Source: Actinomycetes bacterium (GTDB lineage Bacteria; Actinomycetota; Acidimicrobiia; Acidimicrobiales; Palsa-688). From it: DNA of 29,208 nucleotides. Positions within the stretch are counted from its first letter, which is position 1. Each line of letters opens with the position of its first letter. The notes below the pieces were generated by a model. The model worked only from the letters and a program-made list of their open reading frames with translations. It made no database searches and was not told the DNA's origin. The stretch lies in NCBI GenBank assembly GCA_021827225.1, contig JAKAXG010000004.1, positions 1-29,208 on the forward strand, given 5' to 3'. Position numbers and translations under genes: made by a program. Positions 7,849 to 14,834 of the stretch are shown here, piece by piece.

Positions 7849-8328
7849 TCAGGCGTGGGCCCGGGTGAGCGCCGCCTGCAGCGAACGGGCGTAGGCCTCG
7901 CTGGTGTAGGTGGCCCCGGACACGCCGTCGATACGGGCGCTCTGGGTGGAGAGCACCTCCCGCTGCAGGATGGGTACGGCCTCCTGGGCGATGATGCCGG
8001 ATGTCTGGTCGGCGACCTGGATGTTGGCCAGCGCCACGTGGGTGATGCGGGTCCCGCTGAGTGTCACCCGCACCGACAGCTCCCCGTAGCCGTACTGGAC
8101 CAGCGAGCCGGTGGCGGTGCGGGTGGCGGAGGGTGCGGCGGTGGTCGGCGAGGGCTGTGGACCCGACACCGGGCCGGCCGTCCCGGCCGGGGCCTTGCTC
8201 GCCGGACGGGCCGCCGTGGTGGGGGTGGAGCCGATCGCCAGGTTGGTCGTCGGCTTGCGGGTATGGAAGCTCAGAACCCCGTAGAGGCCGGCGATGCTGG
8301 CGGCGATGACGAACGGGCTGCGACGCAT
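7849..8328 (-). CDS. Exported FMN-binding domain protein
   Basis: A 159-residue protein with one N-terminal hydrophobic segment (about residues 6-20), a Thr/Pro/Ala-rich linker to about 75, and an FMN_bind domain. The motif Asp-Gly-Val-Ser-Gly-Ala-Thr (Thr at about 140) is the site where ApbE-type transferases attach FMN covalently in NqrC/RnfG relatives. It probably sits outside the membrane and passes electrons onward. It begins 12 nt after the stop of the ferric-reductase-like gene, with GGAGAG between them, so the two form an operon and likely one electron path. No ApbE gene is in the window, so the flavin-transfer enzyme must be elsewhere. The electron acceptor is unknown. Confidence 0.85.
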   Translation of the reverse strand: MRRSPFVIAASIAGLYGVLSFHTRKPTTNLAIGSTPTTAARPASKAPAGTAGPVSGPQPSPTTAAPSATRTATGSLVQYGYGELSVRVTLSGTRITHVALANIQVADQTSGIIAQEAVPILQREVLSTQSARIDGVSGATYTSEAYARSLQAALTRAHA

Positions 8329-8340
8329 TTTCCTGCTCTC

Positions 8341-9723
8341 CTAGAGGGCGTAGGCCTCGTGGTGGACCGACTCGCTGGCCACCCCGAGACTCCTCACGAT
8401 GACGGTGAGCGATCCGACGAACGACTCCGGTCCGCAGATGTAGACGTCCCGTCGGGCCACGTCGGGAATCAGCCGGCGCAACCGCCGGCCGTCCAGGACG
8501 TGCTGTCGGCGCGAGCCGTACAGCTCGTGGAGGGTTCCGCCCCTCGCTTCGACCAGGTCGGCTATCTCGTCGCGGAGGGGCATCTCCTCCGCCGTCGCCG
8601 CTCTCAGGATCACCACCGGCTCGCTGGCCGCGGGCAGGTCCTCCAGCAGCGAGCGCAGCGACGTCACCCCGATGCCGGCGGCGAGCAGGGCGACCTTGCC
8701 GCGGTGGCGGGCCCGGGCGGTGAAGATCCCGTAGGGGCCTTCGAAGAACACCCGGGTGCCGGGACGGAGCCGGGCGACGGCCCGGGAGTGATCGCCCACC
8801 CCTTTCACGGTCAGACGCAGGTGGGCGGCCCCCCGGGCGGAGATGGAGTAGGGATGGGCCTGCCACCACATGCCCCGGACCAGGAACCGCCACAGGGCGA
8901 ACTGGCCGCCCTTGACCGGCAGCCGCTCGAGGTGGCGGCCGCGCAGGGTGATCGAAACGACCCCCCGGGCCTCGTGGGCGATGCTCTCGACGACCAGGTC
9001 GTGGTAGAGGCTGCGGGCCAGCGGCAGGCCCCAGCGGAAGGCGAGCACCACCCCGGCGGTGGCCGCCCAGACCACCGACCATACGATCCGGGTGAGCGGG
9101 TGGCCCACGAAGGTGGGACCGAGCGCCAGGGCGTGGGCGAACGACAGGGCCAGGGCCAGGTACAGGTACAGGTGCACCACCCACCAGGTTTCCCGGCGCA
9201 CGCGTCGGCGGACAGCCCTGACCGAGATGAAGCCGGCGAGCAGCATGAGAGCCAGGCCGGCGGTGGCTGCGAGCACATCGGCGTAACCGGAGAGCAGGGT
9301 CCCGAACTCGTGGACGACGCCGGTCTTCGCCGCCTGGGCGTAGCCGAGGGTGAGGCTGACGGCGTGCACCGTCAGGATCGTGATCGGCCAGGGCGCGAGA
9401 CGCCGGTGCCAGCGAACCAGGCCGTCCTGGCCGAGCACCGATTCGACCGGCGGCAGCCGGCTCACCAGCAGCACCATGAGCAGCGCCAGGTAGGTGCCGA
9501 CCATCCCGGTCAGGGTGCCGAGGAAGGTCGCCGCTCCTCCGGGCTGGTGCAGGGTGCTGAGGGGGGTGTCGGCGAAGGTGAGGACGATGACCACCACCAG
9601 ACCGGCCCCGGCCGCGGTGAGGGCGCCGGCCCGTGCCGCCCTGTAGGGGGGTGGCGCCTGCAGGGGCACGGGAGTGAGGCGGCGAGCGGGACCTGCCGCG
9701 GTGTCGGTCCTCGGGGCAACCAC
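8341..9723 (-). CDS. Ferric-reductase-like membrane flavoprotein
   Basis: A 460-residue protein. The N-terminal half has about six hydrophobic segments with membrane His residues ('TVHAVSLT', 'VVHLYLYLALALSFAHAL'), matching the ferric reductase/YedZ-type heme-binding domain. The C-terminal half is a ferredoxin-NADP+ reductase module: the FAD motif His-Pro-Tyr-Ser-Ile-Ser-Ala, the Gly-rich NAD(P)-binding 'AAGIGVTSLRSLL', and a C-terminal Cys-Gly-Pro-Glu-Ser-Phe. It likely moves electrons from cytosolic NAD(P)H through FAD and heme to the outer face, where the co-operonic FMN-binding protein could accept them. The start is GTG 9723; no good Shine-Dalgarno is present, but GATAAT lies 6 nt upstream, so the mRNA may be leaderless. 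Physiological acceptor not deducible. Confidence 0.85.
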   Translation of the reverse strand: MVAPRTDTAAGPARRLTPVPLQAPPPYRAARAGALTAAGAGLVVVIVLTFADTPLSTLHQPGGAATFLGTLTGMVGTYLALLMVLLVSRLPPVESVLGQDGLVRWHRRLAPWPITILTVHAVSLTLGYAQAAKTGVVHEFGTLLSGYADVLAATAGLALMLLAGFISVRAVRRRVRRETWWVVHLYLYLALALSFAHALALGPTFVGHPLTRIVWSVVWAATAGVVLAFRWGLPLARSLYHDLVVESIAHEARGVVSITLRGRHLERLPVKGGQFALWRFLVRGMWWQAHPYSISARGAAHLRLTVKGVGDHSRAVARLRPGTRVFFEGPYGIFTARARHRGKVALLAAGIGVTSLRSLLEDLPAASEPVVILRAATAEEMPLRDEIADLVEARGGTLHELYGSRRQHVLDGRRLRRLIPDVARRDVYICGPESFVGSLTVIVRSLGVASESVHHEAYAL

Positions 9724-9729
9724 GCCAGG

Positions 9730-9735
9730 ATTATC
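9730..9735 (-). promoter_or_regulatory. -10 box for a leaderless reductase transcript
   Basis: GATAAT on the minus strand ends 6 nt before GTG 9723, which places the predicted transcription start at or within a base of the start codon. No matching -35 is visible. Confidence 0.4.
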
Positions 9736-9991
9736 ACCTGCCCGAGCGGCGCGCGGCAGGGCAGATCACACAGTTTCAGCCGGTCCTAAACTCTTTGAGA
9801 CGTTCCCGTACCGTTTCCTCACGGCTACTTAACCTTCGCGGCCGTGACGGCCCCCGCCAACGACTCCGAGCGGCCGGCGGCCCGGCCGGGCGGCAGATCT
9901 CCACACCGGTGCCACGCGAACTCCACGGGCGGCGAAGAACCACCGTCTTGGCTGACCCGCAGCGGCCTGTCGACCCATCAGGAGGTGCACC

Positions 9992-10246
9992 GTGGCCGAG
10001 GTGGACATCCACCGGTTTCCAGTCGAAACGCCCTGCGGCGGCGTCCACAGCCCGCTGAACCGGCCGGTTGGTGCCGATCGGCCCTGGTTGCGGTGGGATC
10101 GTACAGTGAGGCTTGAGGTCATGTCGCGCTCGGCGATCGGGTTGTCGCAGATGGGAGGCCGGGGGAAGAGGTCGGCGCCGGCCCCGTCTCCTGACCGGCA
10201 CCACGGCTACCGGCACCACGGCTACCGGCACCGGGGATGCCGGTAG
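9992..10246 (+). CDS. Possible small hypothetical protein with His-rich tail
   Basis: An 84-codon ORF from GTG 9992 with a strong Shine-Dalgarno AGGAGGTGCACC just upstream, which is the main reason to list it. I recognise no family. The last residues are three 5-residue units (HHGYR, HHGYR, HRGCR) encoded by the 15-bp repeats at 10201-10245, and its stop codon lies inside the 3' arm of the hairpin there. It is hydrophilic, with no membrane segment. It could be a real small His-rich protein, a leader peptide whose translation alters the hairpin before the UPF0114/ATPase operon, or a chance ORF. Confidence 0.3.
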   Translation: MAEVDIHRFPVETPCGGVHSPLNRPVGADRPWLRWDRTVRLEVMSRSAIGLSQMGGRGKRSAPAPSPDRHHGYRHHGYRHRGCR

Positions 10247-10252
10247 CCGTGG
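10201..10252 (+). repeat. 15-bp direct repeats forming a 15-bp perfect hairpin
   Basis: CCACGGCTACCGGCA occurs at 10201-10215 and again at 10216-10230. The reverse complement TGCCGGTAGCCGTGG lies at 10238-10252. The second copy and the inverted arm form a perfect 15-bp stem with a 7-nt loop; the first copy can pair with the same arm. There is no T-tract after it. It is located upstream of the UPF0114 gene and could be an attenuator, a processing site or a protein-binding dyad. The structure is read directly; function is inferred. Confidence 0.8.
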
Positions 10253-10377
10253 CCGGCGATCTCAAAGGAGCGGCGTCAGCCGCGCCGGCTCCGGTGCCAC
10301 AGGCTGTCCCGCAACCGGGCCCGCAACGGGAACAGCGGCCGGCAGCCGAACCGGACGGAGGGACGGGCCGGTCGCGC

Positions 10378-10872
10378 ATGGAGGTCCGGTTCGAGCGCAC
10401 GCTGGGTGCCTCCCGGGTCCTGGTGATGATCCCGGTGACGGTCCTTGTGGCCGCGGCGACGGGCGCCTTCCTCTACGGCACCTACACCTTCGGCCGCTCG
10501 GTGGGCGACGTCATCGAGCATCCGGTCCCGGAGGCGGCCAACATCGCGGAGTTCCTGATCGTCATCGACCTGTTCCTGATCGGGGCCACCATGCTCATCG
10601 CCGCCCTCGGCTTCTACGAGCTGTTCATCAGCCGGGTGGACCCTCCCGGTAGCCGGCCGCTTCCCGGCTGGCTGCTGATGCAGGACCTGAACGACCTGAA
10701 GGCCCGGGTCATCGGCATGATCGTCCTGGTCGCCGCCGTGACGTTCATCGAGATCCTGGTCTCCGCCAAGACCAGCCGGGCGGTGCTGGAGCTGGGCGCC
10801 GGGGTGGCCCTGGTGATCGTCTCCCTCACGATCTTCCTGCGCTTCGGCGGCCAGAAGCGTGGCGAGGAGTAA
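10378..10872 (+). CDS. UPF0114 (YqhA-family) membrane protein
   Basis: A 164-residue integral membrane protein. After 'MEVRFERTLGASRVLV' come about four hydrophobic segments (roughly residues 12-35, 58-82, 112-131 and 137-157) with the family hallmark Gly-Phe-Tyr-Glu-Leu-Phe-Ile-Ser between the second and third, then 'LPGWLLMQDLNDLKARVIGMI'. Biochemical function of the family is not established. ATG 10378 is preferred because UPF0114 proteins begin just before this point; an in-frame ATG at 10237 would add a Pro/Ala-rich 47-residue extension and lies inside the hairpin loop. Its last codons overlap the start of the P-type ATPase gene by 14 nt, so the two are translated together and may act together in ion handling. 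Confidence 0.8.
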   Translation: MEVRFERTLGASRVLVMIPVTVLVAAATGAFLYGTYTFGRSVGDVIEHPVPEAANIAEFLIVIDLFLIGATMLIAALGFYELFISRVDPPGSRPLPGWLLMQDLNDLKARVIGMIVLVAAVTFIEILVSAKTSRAVLELGAGVALVIVSLTIFLRFGGQKRGEE

Positions 10873-13642
10873 CGGCACCGACGCTGCTCTCCGACCATCG
10901 TCGGAGCAGGCGCCGGCGGTCCTCGGCGGCTCGGAGCGCCCGGCCGTAACCCGACCGTGGCAGCGTCGGGCTGCCAGCGTGGCCGAGGACGATCTGGGCG
11001 TCGACGTCACCAGAGGCCTACCCGCCGCCCTGGCTGCCGAGAGGCTCGCCGTCTACGGCCCGAACGAGCTCGGGGAGTCCCGGCACCGCTCTCCGTGGGC
11101 GGTGCTGGCCTCGCAGTTCACCAATGCCATGACCGCCGTCCTGGTCGTCGCCGCCGCGGTGACGCTCCTGATCGGCGACGCCGAGGACGCCGCGGTCATC
11201 GGCGCGATAGTCCTTCTCAACAGCCTGGTCGGGTTTGTGCAGGAGTACCGGGCCGAGCGGTCCATGGCTGCCCTCCGCCGGATGGCCGGCGACCGGGCGA
11301 CGGTCAGGCGGGACGGGTCGGTGGTCGAGGTACCGGCGGCCGAGCTGGTGCCCGGCGACGTGGTGATGCTCGCGTCCGGCGACATCGTGCCCGCCGACGT
11401 GCGTCTCCTCGAGGTCCACTCGCTGCGGGTGGACGAGGCGCCCCTCACCGGCGAGTCGGAGCCGGTCGCCAAGGACTCGCTGGCCATGCCGGGGGTGGAC
11501 GGCTCGGTGCTCGGCGAACTTTCCAACATGGCGTTCCGGGGCACGGCGGTCACCTACGGACGGGCGGACGGGCTGGTGGTTGCCACCGGCCGGGACACCG
11601 AACTGGGCCGGATCGCCGCCCTGCTCCAGGCCCACGGCGACCTGCCCACCCCCCTCGAGCGGCGGCTGACCCGCCTGGCCCGGCGTATGGCCGTGGCCGC
11701 CGTGGCCGTCTGCATCGTGGTGTTCGGCGTCGGCCTGGCGCGGGGAGAGCCGGTCGACACCATGTTCCTGACGGCCGTCAGCCTGGCCGTGGCCGCCATC
11801 CCCGAGGGTCTGCCTGCCGTCATCACCGTCTCCCTCGCCCTCGGCGCTCAACGGATGGCCCGCCGCCACGCCATCATCCGCAAGCTGACCGCGGTGGAGA
11901 CCCTCGGGTCGGTGAACGTGATCTGCACGGACAAGACCGGAACGTTGACCGAGAACCGCATGGTGGCCGAGCGAGTCTGGACCGCGGCCGGTCACGAGTA
12001 CCGGATCGAGGGCGTCGGCTATGACCCGACCGGCGTGGTGTCGACTCTCTCCGGGTCCGGCGAGGACCGGTCACTGCACCGGCTGGCGACCGTGGCGGCG
12101 GTCTGCAACGACGCCAGCCTGGTGGCTCCGGCGATACCCGGTGGGAGCTGGGCGTTGAACGGCGACCCTACCGAGGGAGCGCTGCTGGCGCTGGCCGGCC
12201 GGCTGGGCGTCGACCCTCGGACGGCCGGCGCCAGCTGGCCGAGGACCGCCGAGTTCGCCTTCGACGCCCGGCGCCGGAGAATGACCACCGTGCACCGGGG
12301 GGGTCGCTCGGTGCTGGTGGCGACCAAGGGAGCTCTGGAGGCGGTCGTTCCCCTGCTCGCACCGACCGGGCCGCAGGTCGCCGCGGAAGCTGCCGAGATC
12401 GCCGGGCGATGGGCCGGGGAGGGGCTGAGGGTGCTGGCCCTGGCCGTCGGGGAGTACGAGGCCGTGCCCGAGCAGCCCGAGGCCGACCTGCACCTGGTGG
12501 GACTGGTGGGCCTCGCTGACCCGCCGCGCCCGGAGTCCGGCGCCGCCGTCGCCGCCTGCCGGGGCGCCGGGATCGAGGCGGTGATGATCACCGGTGATCA
12601 CCCGGCCACGGCCGCGGCGATAGCGGCGCGGGTCGGGATCTGGACCGGAGAAGGGGCGGTCATGACCGGGGACGAGCTGGACAGGCTCACGGACCCCGAG
12701 TTGGCCGAGCGGGTGGTACGGACCCGGGTGTTCGCCCGGGTCAACCCGGAGCAGAAGCTGCGGGTCGTCGACGCCTGGCACGCCCGGACAGGGATCGTCG
12801 CCATGACCGGTGACGGTGTGAACGACGCGCCGGCGCTGCGCCGGGCGGACATCGGCGTGGCCATGGGAAGGACCGGAACCGATGTCAGCAAAGAAGCCGC
12901 CGACATGGTCCTCGCCGACGACAACTTCGCCACCATCGTCCGTGCCGTGGAGGAGGGGCGGCGCATCTACGACAACATCCGCCGGACGGTCCGCTACCTG
13001 CTGACCACCAACTCGGGAGAGGTCTGGGTGATGTTCCTGGCGCCCATCCTCGCCCTGCCGCTGCCGCTCGTACCGGTGCAGATTCTGTGGGTGAACCTGG
13101 TCACCGACAGCCTTCCGGCCATAGCCCTGGGGCTCCAGCGCGCCGAGCCGCAGACGATGCGTCGCCGCCCGCGCCCCCGGGGGGAATCGCTGTTCGCGGG
13201 CGGGTTGTGGCAGCATGCGCTGCTGATCGGGCTCCTCATGGCCGCCGTGGTTCTCCCCATGCAGGCCGTCTCCCGGGCGCTCGGCTGGCACTGGCAGACG
13301 ATGGTCTTCACGACGCTGGCCTTCCTCCAACTGGGTCACGCCCTGGCCGTGCGCTCCGAGCTGCGCAGCACTCTCCGCCCCGGCGACGAAGCCAACCACT
13401 GGCTGCTCGGCGCGGTGGTCGCCGTCGTCGCGGTGCAGCTGCTTCTCGTCTACGTTCCCGCCTTCCACGCGACTTTCCACACCGCCTACCTGGGGCCGGG
13501 GGAGCTCGCCACCGTGTTCGTCGCTTCCAGCGTGGTCTTCTTCGCGGTGGAGGCGGAGAAGTGGGTGCGACGGTGCGACGGACCCGCGGTTCGGCGGAGG
13601 AGATGCCGGAAGCCGGCCCCTCCTGACCCGCCCTGTGGGTGA
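10859..13642 (+). CDS. P2A-type calcium-transporting P-type ATPase
   Basis: A 927-residue cation pump. It has an N-terminal cytosolic segment with 'RLAVYGPNEL', the actuator TGES loop, membrane helix 4 with Pro-Glu-Gly-Leu-Pro, phospho-Asp in DKTGTLT near residue 358, GDGVNDAP near 651, and ten expected helices. Residues equal to SERCA Ca2+ ligands are present: Glu of PEGLP, Asn and Glu in 'TNSGEVWVMF', and Asn-Leu-Val-Thr-Asp in helix 6. This points to Ca2+ (or Mn2+) export rather than the copper or Mg types. GTG 10859 overlaps the UPF0114 gene. The last 25 or so residues are Arg/Pro-rich and look unlike the family end. The 3' part is antisense to the atpF frame over 335 nt. Confidence 0.9.
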   Translation: MARSNGTDAALRPSSEQAPAVLGGSERPAVTRPWQRRAASVAEDDLGVDVTRGLPAALAAERLAVYGPNELGESRHRSPWAVLASQFTNAMTAVLVVAAAVTLLIGDAEDAAVIGAIVLLNSLVGFVQEYRAERSMAALRRMAGDRATVRRDGSVVEVPAAELVPGDVVMLASGDIVPADVRLLEVHSLRVDEAPLTGESEPVAKDSLAMPGVDGSVLGELSNMAFRGTAVTYGRADGLVVATGRDTELGRIAALLQAHGDLPTPLERRLTRLARRMAVAAVAVCIVVFGVGLARGEPVDTMFLTAVSLAVAAIPEGLPAVITVSLALGAQRMARRHAIIRKLTAVETLGSVNVICTDKTGTLTENRMVAERVWTAAGHEYRIEGVGYDPTGVVSTLSGSGEDRSLHRLATVAAVCNDASLVAPAIPGGSWALNGDPTEGALLALAGRLGVDPRTAGASWPRTAEFAFDARRRRMTTVHRGGRSVLVATKGALEAVVPLLAPTGPQVAAEAAEIAGRWAGEGLRVLALAVGEYEAVPEQPEADLHLVGLVGLADPPRPESGAAVAACRGAGIEAVMITGDHPATAAAIAARVGIWTGEGAVMTGDELDRLTDPELAERVVRTRVFARVNPEQKLRVVDAWHARTGIVAMTGDGVNDAPALRRADIGVAMGRTGTDVSKEAADMVLADDNFATIVRAVEEGRRIYDNIRRTVRYLLTTNSGEVWVMFLAPILALPLPLVPVQILWVNLVTDSLPAIALGLQRAEPQTMRRRPRPRGESLFAGGLWQHALLIGLLMAAVVLPMQAVSRALGWHWQTMVFTTLAFLQLGHALAVRSELRSTLRPGDEANHWLLGAVVAVVAVQLLLVYVPAFHATFHTAYLGPGELATVFVASSVVFFAVEAEKWVRRCDGPAVRRRRCRKPAPPDPPCG

Positions 13643-13916
13643 GCGTGTGGTCGGCCATCTGCTGGGCGGTTTCGATGATCCGGCGGGCCTCCTGGCGGGC
13701 CCGGCCCAGCGTTGCCTGGTAGTCGGTCTCGGCCGCGGCGAGGAGCTCCTCCACCCTCCTTGCCTTGGCCATCGACTCCTCGATCTCCGCCTGACGGCGC
13801 CGCATGGCCGCCTGGAGCGGCCCGATCACGAACCGGGCAAGTACCACCAGGACCACGGCGAACACGAACAGTTCGACGGCGAGGGTGGCGTTGAGGTTGA
13901 AAAAGCTGCCGGTCAC
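13308..13916 (-). CDS. atpF: F0 ATP synthase subunit b, truncated with antisense run-on
   Basis: The frame gives 202 residues, but only about the first 95 resemble subunit b: one N-terminal membrane helix ('AVELFVFAVVLVVLARFVIGP'), then a charged helix 'AAMRRRQAEIEESMAKARRV' continuing to about 'RIIETAQQMAD'. From about residue 100 the frame is Arg/Pro-rich low-complexity sequence that is simply the antisense of the P-type ATPase 3' end. The peripheral-stalk C-terminus that binds the delta subunit is missing. GTG 13916 overlaps the atpB stop (GTGA), so the two are translationally coupled. The gene may be a remnant, or the truncated b may have some separate use. It cannot be a normal full-length b. 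Confidence 0.7.
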   Translation of the reverse strand: MTGSFFNLNATLAVELFVFAVVLVVLARFVIGPLQAAMRRRQAEIEESMAKARRVEELLAAAETDYQATLGRARQEARRIIETAQQMADHTLTHRAGQEGPASGISSAEPRVRRTVAPTSPPPPRRRPRWKRRTRWRAPPAPGRRCGKSRGRRERRREAAAPRRRRPPRRAASGWLRRRGGECCAARSARPGRDPVGGRPAS

Positions 13917-14704
13917 GGGTTGTTACCTCCGGTGGTGAGGGTGCCCGCCGGGGGCGGGTCGTTGGGTTGGAGAACTGCGGTGTCGGATCCGACGGTGGCG
14001 TCGAAGTACAAGACGGTGAGGAGGGCGAAGATGAAGGCCTGCATGCCGGCCGCGAACACAGAGAACAGCTTCCAGGCCAGCAGCGGCAGCGGGGCGATGG
14101 TGGGCGGGATCAGCTCGAAGATGAGCACGACGATCACCGTCCCGGCGAAGATGTTTCCGAACAGCCGCAGTGCCAGTGTGAGCGGCCTGACCATCTCTTC
14201 GAGCAGCTTCAACGGCAGCAGCCAGGGCGTCGGCGTCAGGTAGTGGCGGAGGTAGCCCCGCCAGCCCCGGGCCCGGATGGCTGTGGCGTGCACGGCGACG
14301 GCGACGAACAGGGCGAGGGCGATGGTCAGGTTGAGATCCCCGGTGGGGGCGGGCAGCGCCTTGTCCGGATGGCCGCTGGGGATGGTTTCGAGGAGGCTGG
14401 CGGTGAGGATGAAGGTGAACAGCGCCACCGCCAGGGGCACTATCTGTCGGCCTGCTCCCCCGGTGCGTCCTCCGAGGTGGCGTTCAGCCGCCCCGATCAG
14501 GGTCTCCCACGCCAGCGCCAGACGGCCCGGCCGGGCGGAGGACAGCCCCCGGCGGGCCCAGAGCCCGAGGGCGGTCACGATGAGCCCGGCGCTGACGGTG
14601 GCGGCGATGGTGTCCAGGTTGAACTGGAAACCGGCGACCGTGGCGATGTCGTTGGCGCCCAGGTCCACCGGGTCGGCGGCTGCCGTGAAACGTCCGATGG
14701 TCAC
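13913..14704 (-). CDS. atpB: F0 ATP synthase subunit a
   Basis: A 263-residue membrane protein with five to six helices and the core of subunit a: 'LTLALRLFGNIFAG', with the essential channel Arg (Arg210 in E. coli), and 'MQAFIFALLTVLYF' with the conserved Gln. Aligned by eye, the residues matching E. coli Glu219 and His245 are Thr and Ser, so neither side of that proton-channel pair is ionisable here. The start is GTG 14704 with GGAGAAGGA upstream. It is followed directly by atpF with a 4-nt overlap; the usual atpE between them is absent, and no alpha, beta, gamma or delta genes are nearby. It lies 130 nt after the histidine kinase gene on the same strand. Possibly a relic or accessory copy. 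Confidence 0.85.
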   Translation of the reverse strand: MTIGRFTAAADPVDLGANDIATVAGFQFNLDTIAATVSAGLIVTALGLWARRGLSSARPGRLALAWETLIGAAERHLGGRTGGAGRQIVPLAVALFTFILTASLLETIPSGHPDKALPAPTGDLNLTIALALFVAVAVHATAIRARGWRGYLRHYLTPTPWLLPLKLLEEMVRPLTLALRLFGNIFAGTVIVVLIFELIPPTIAPLPLLAWKLFSVFAAGMQAFIFALLTVLYFDATVGSDTAVLQPNDPPPAGTLTTGGNNP

Positions 14705-14834
14705 GTCCTTCTCCCTATCGGTGCAGACCGTTGCCGGTCGGCGGTCGGTGTTGTGCTGGAAGCCAGTTGAGCGGACGACCGCGGGACCGGGATGGGGTCG
14801 ACGTGGAGACGGCGTGCAGATTGCCGCCCGGGGG

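Larger units (their letters stand above)
9724..10377. other. Long stretch with weak coding potential
   Basis: About 650 nt between the reductase start and the UPF0114 gene. It contains a relatively AT-rich patch around 9783-9835, a short inverted repeat GGCCGT-G-ACGGCC near 9841-9853, one small ORF with a good ribosome site (9992-10246), and the repeat/hairpin at 10201-10252. I recognise no homologous protein in either strand. Confidence 0.5.

Noticed and set aside
7253..9184. A 643-codon minus-strand ORF across the catalase and FMN/reductase genes
   Set aside because: It is Arg/Gly/Pro-rich, without domains, and is antisense or out of frame to well-identified genes on both strands. Stop codons are rare in any frame of DNA this GC-rich.
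7855..9789. A 644-codon plus-strand ORF opposite the reductase operon
   Set aside because: It is Gly/Gln/His-rich low-complexity sequence with no motif, antisense to two genes with clear active-site motifs.
10201..10245. Repeat array considered as a short CRISPR
   Set aside because: Repeats are only 15 bp, directly adjacent without spacers, and there are no cas genes.
10237..10377. Upstream in-frame extension of the UPF0114 protein
   Set aside because: It adds a Pro/Ala-rich stretch not expected in the family, and the ATG lies in the loop of a 15-bp hairpin.
12071..13480. A 469-codon minus-strand ORF opposite the P-type ATPase
   Set aside because: Shadow of the ATPase: His/Gly/Gln-rich composition and no domain.
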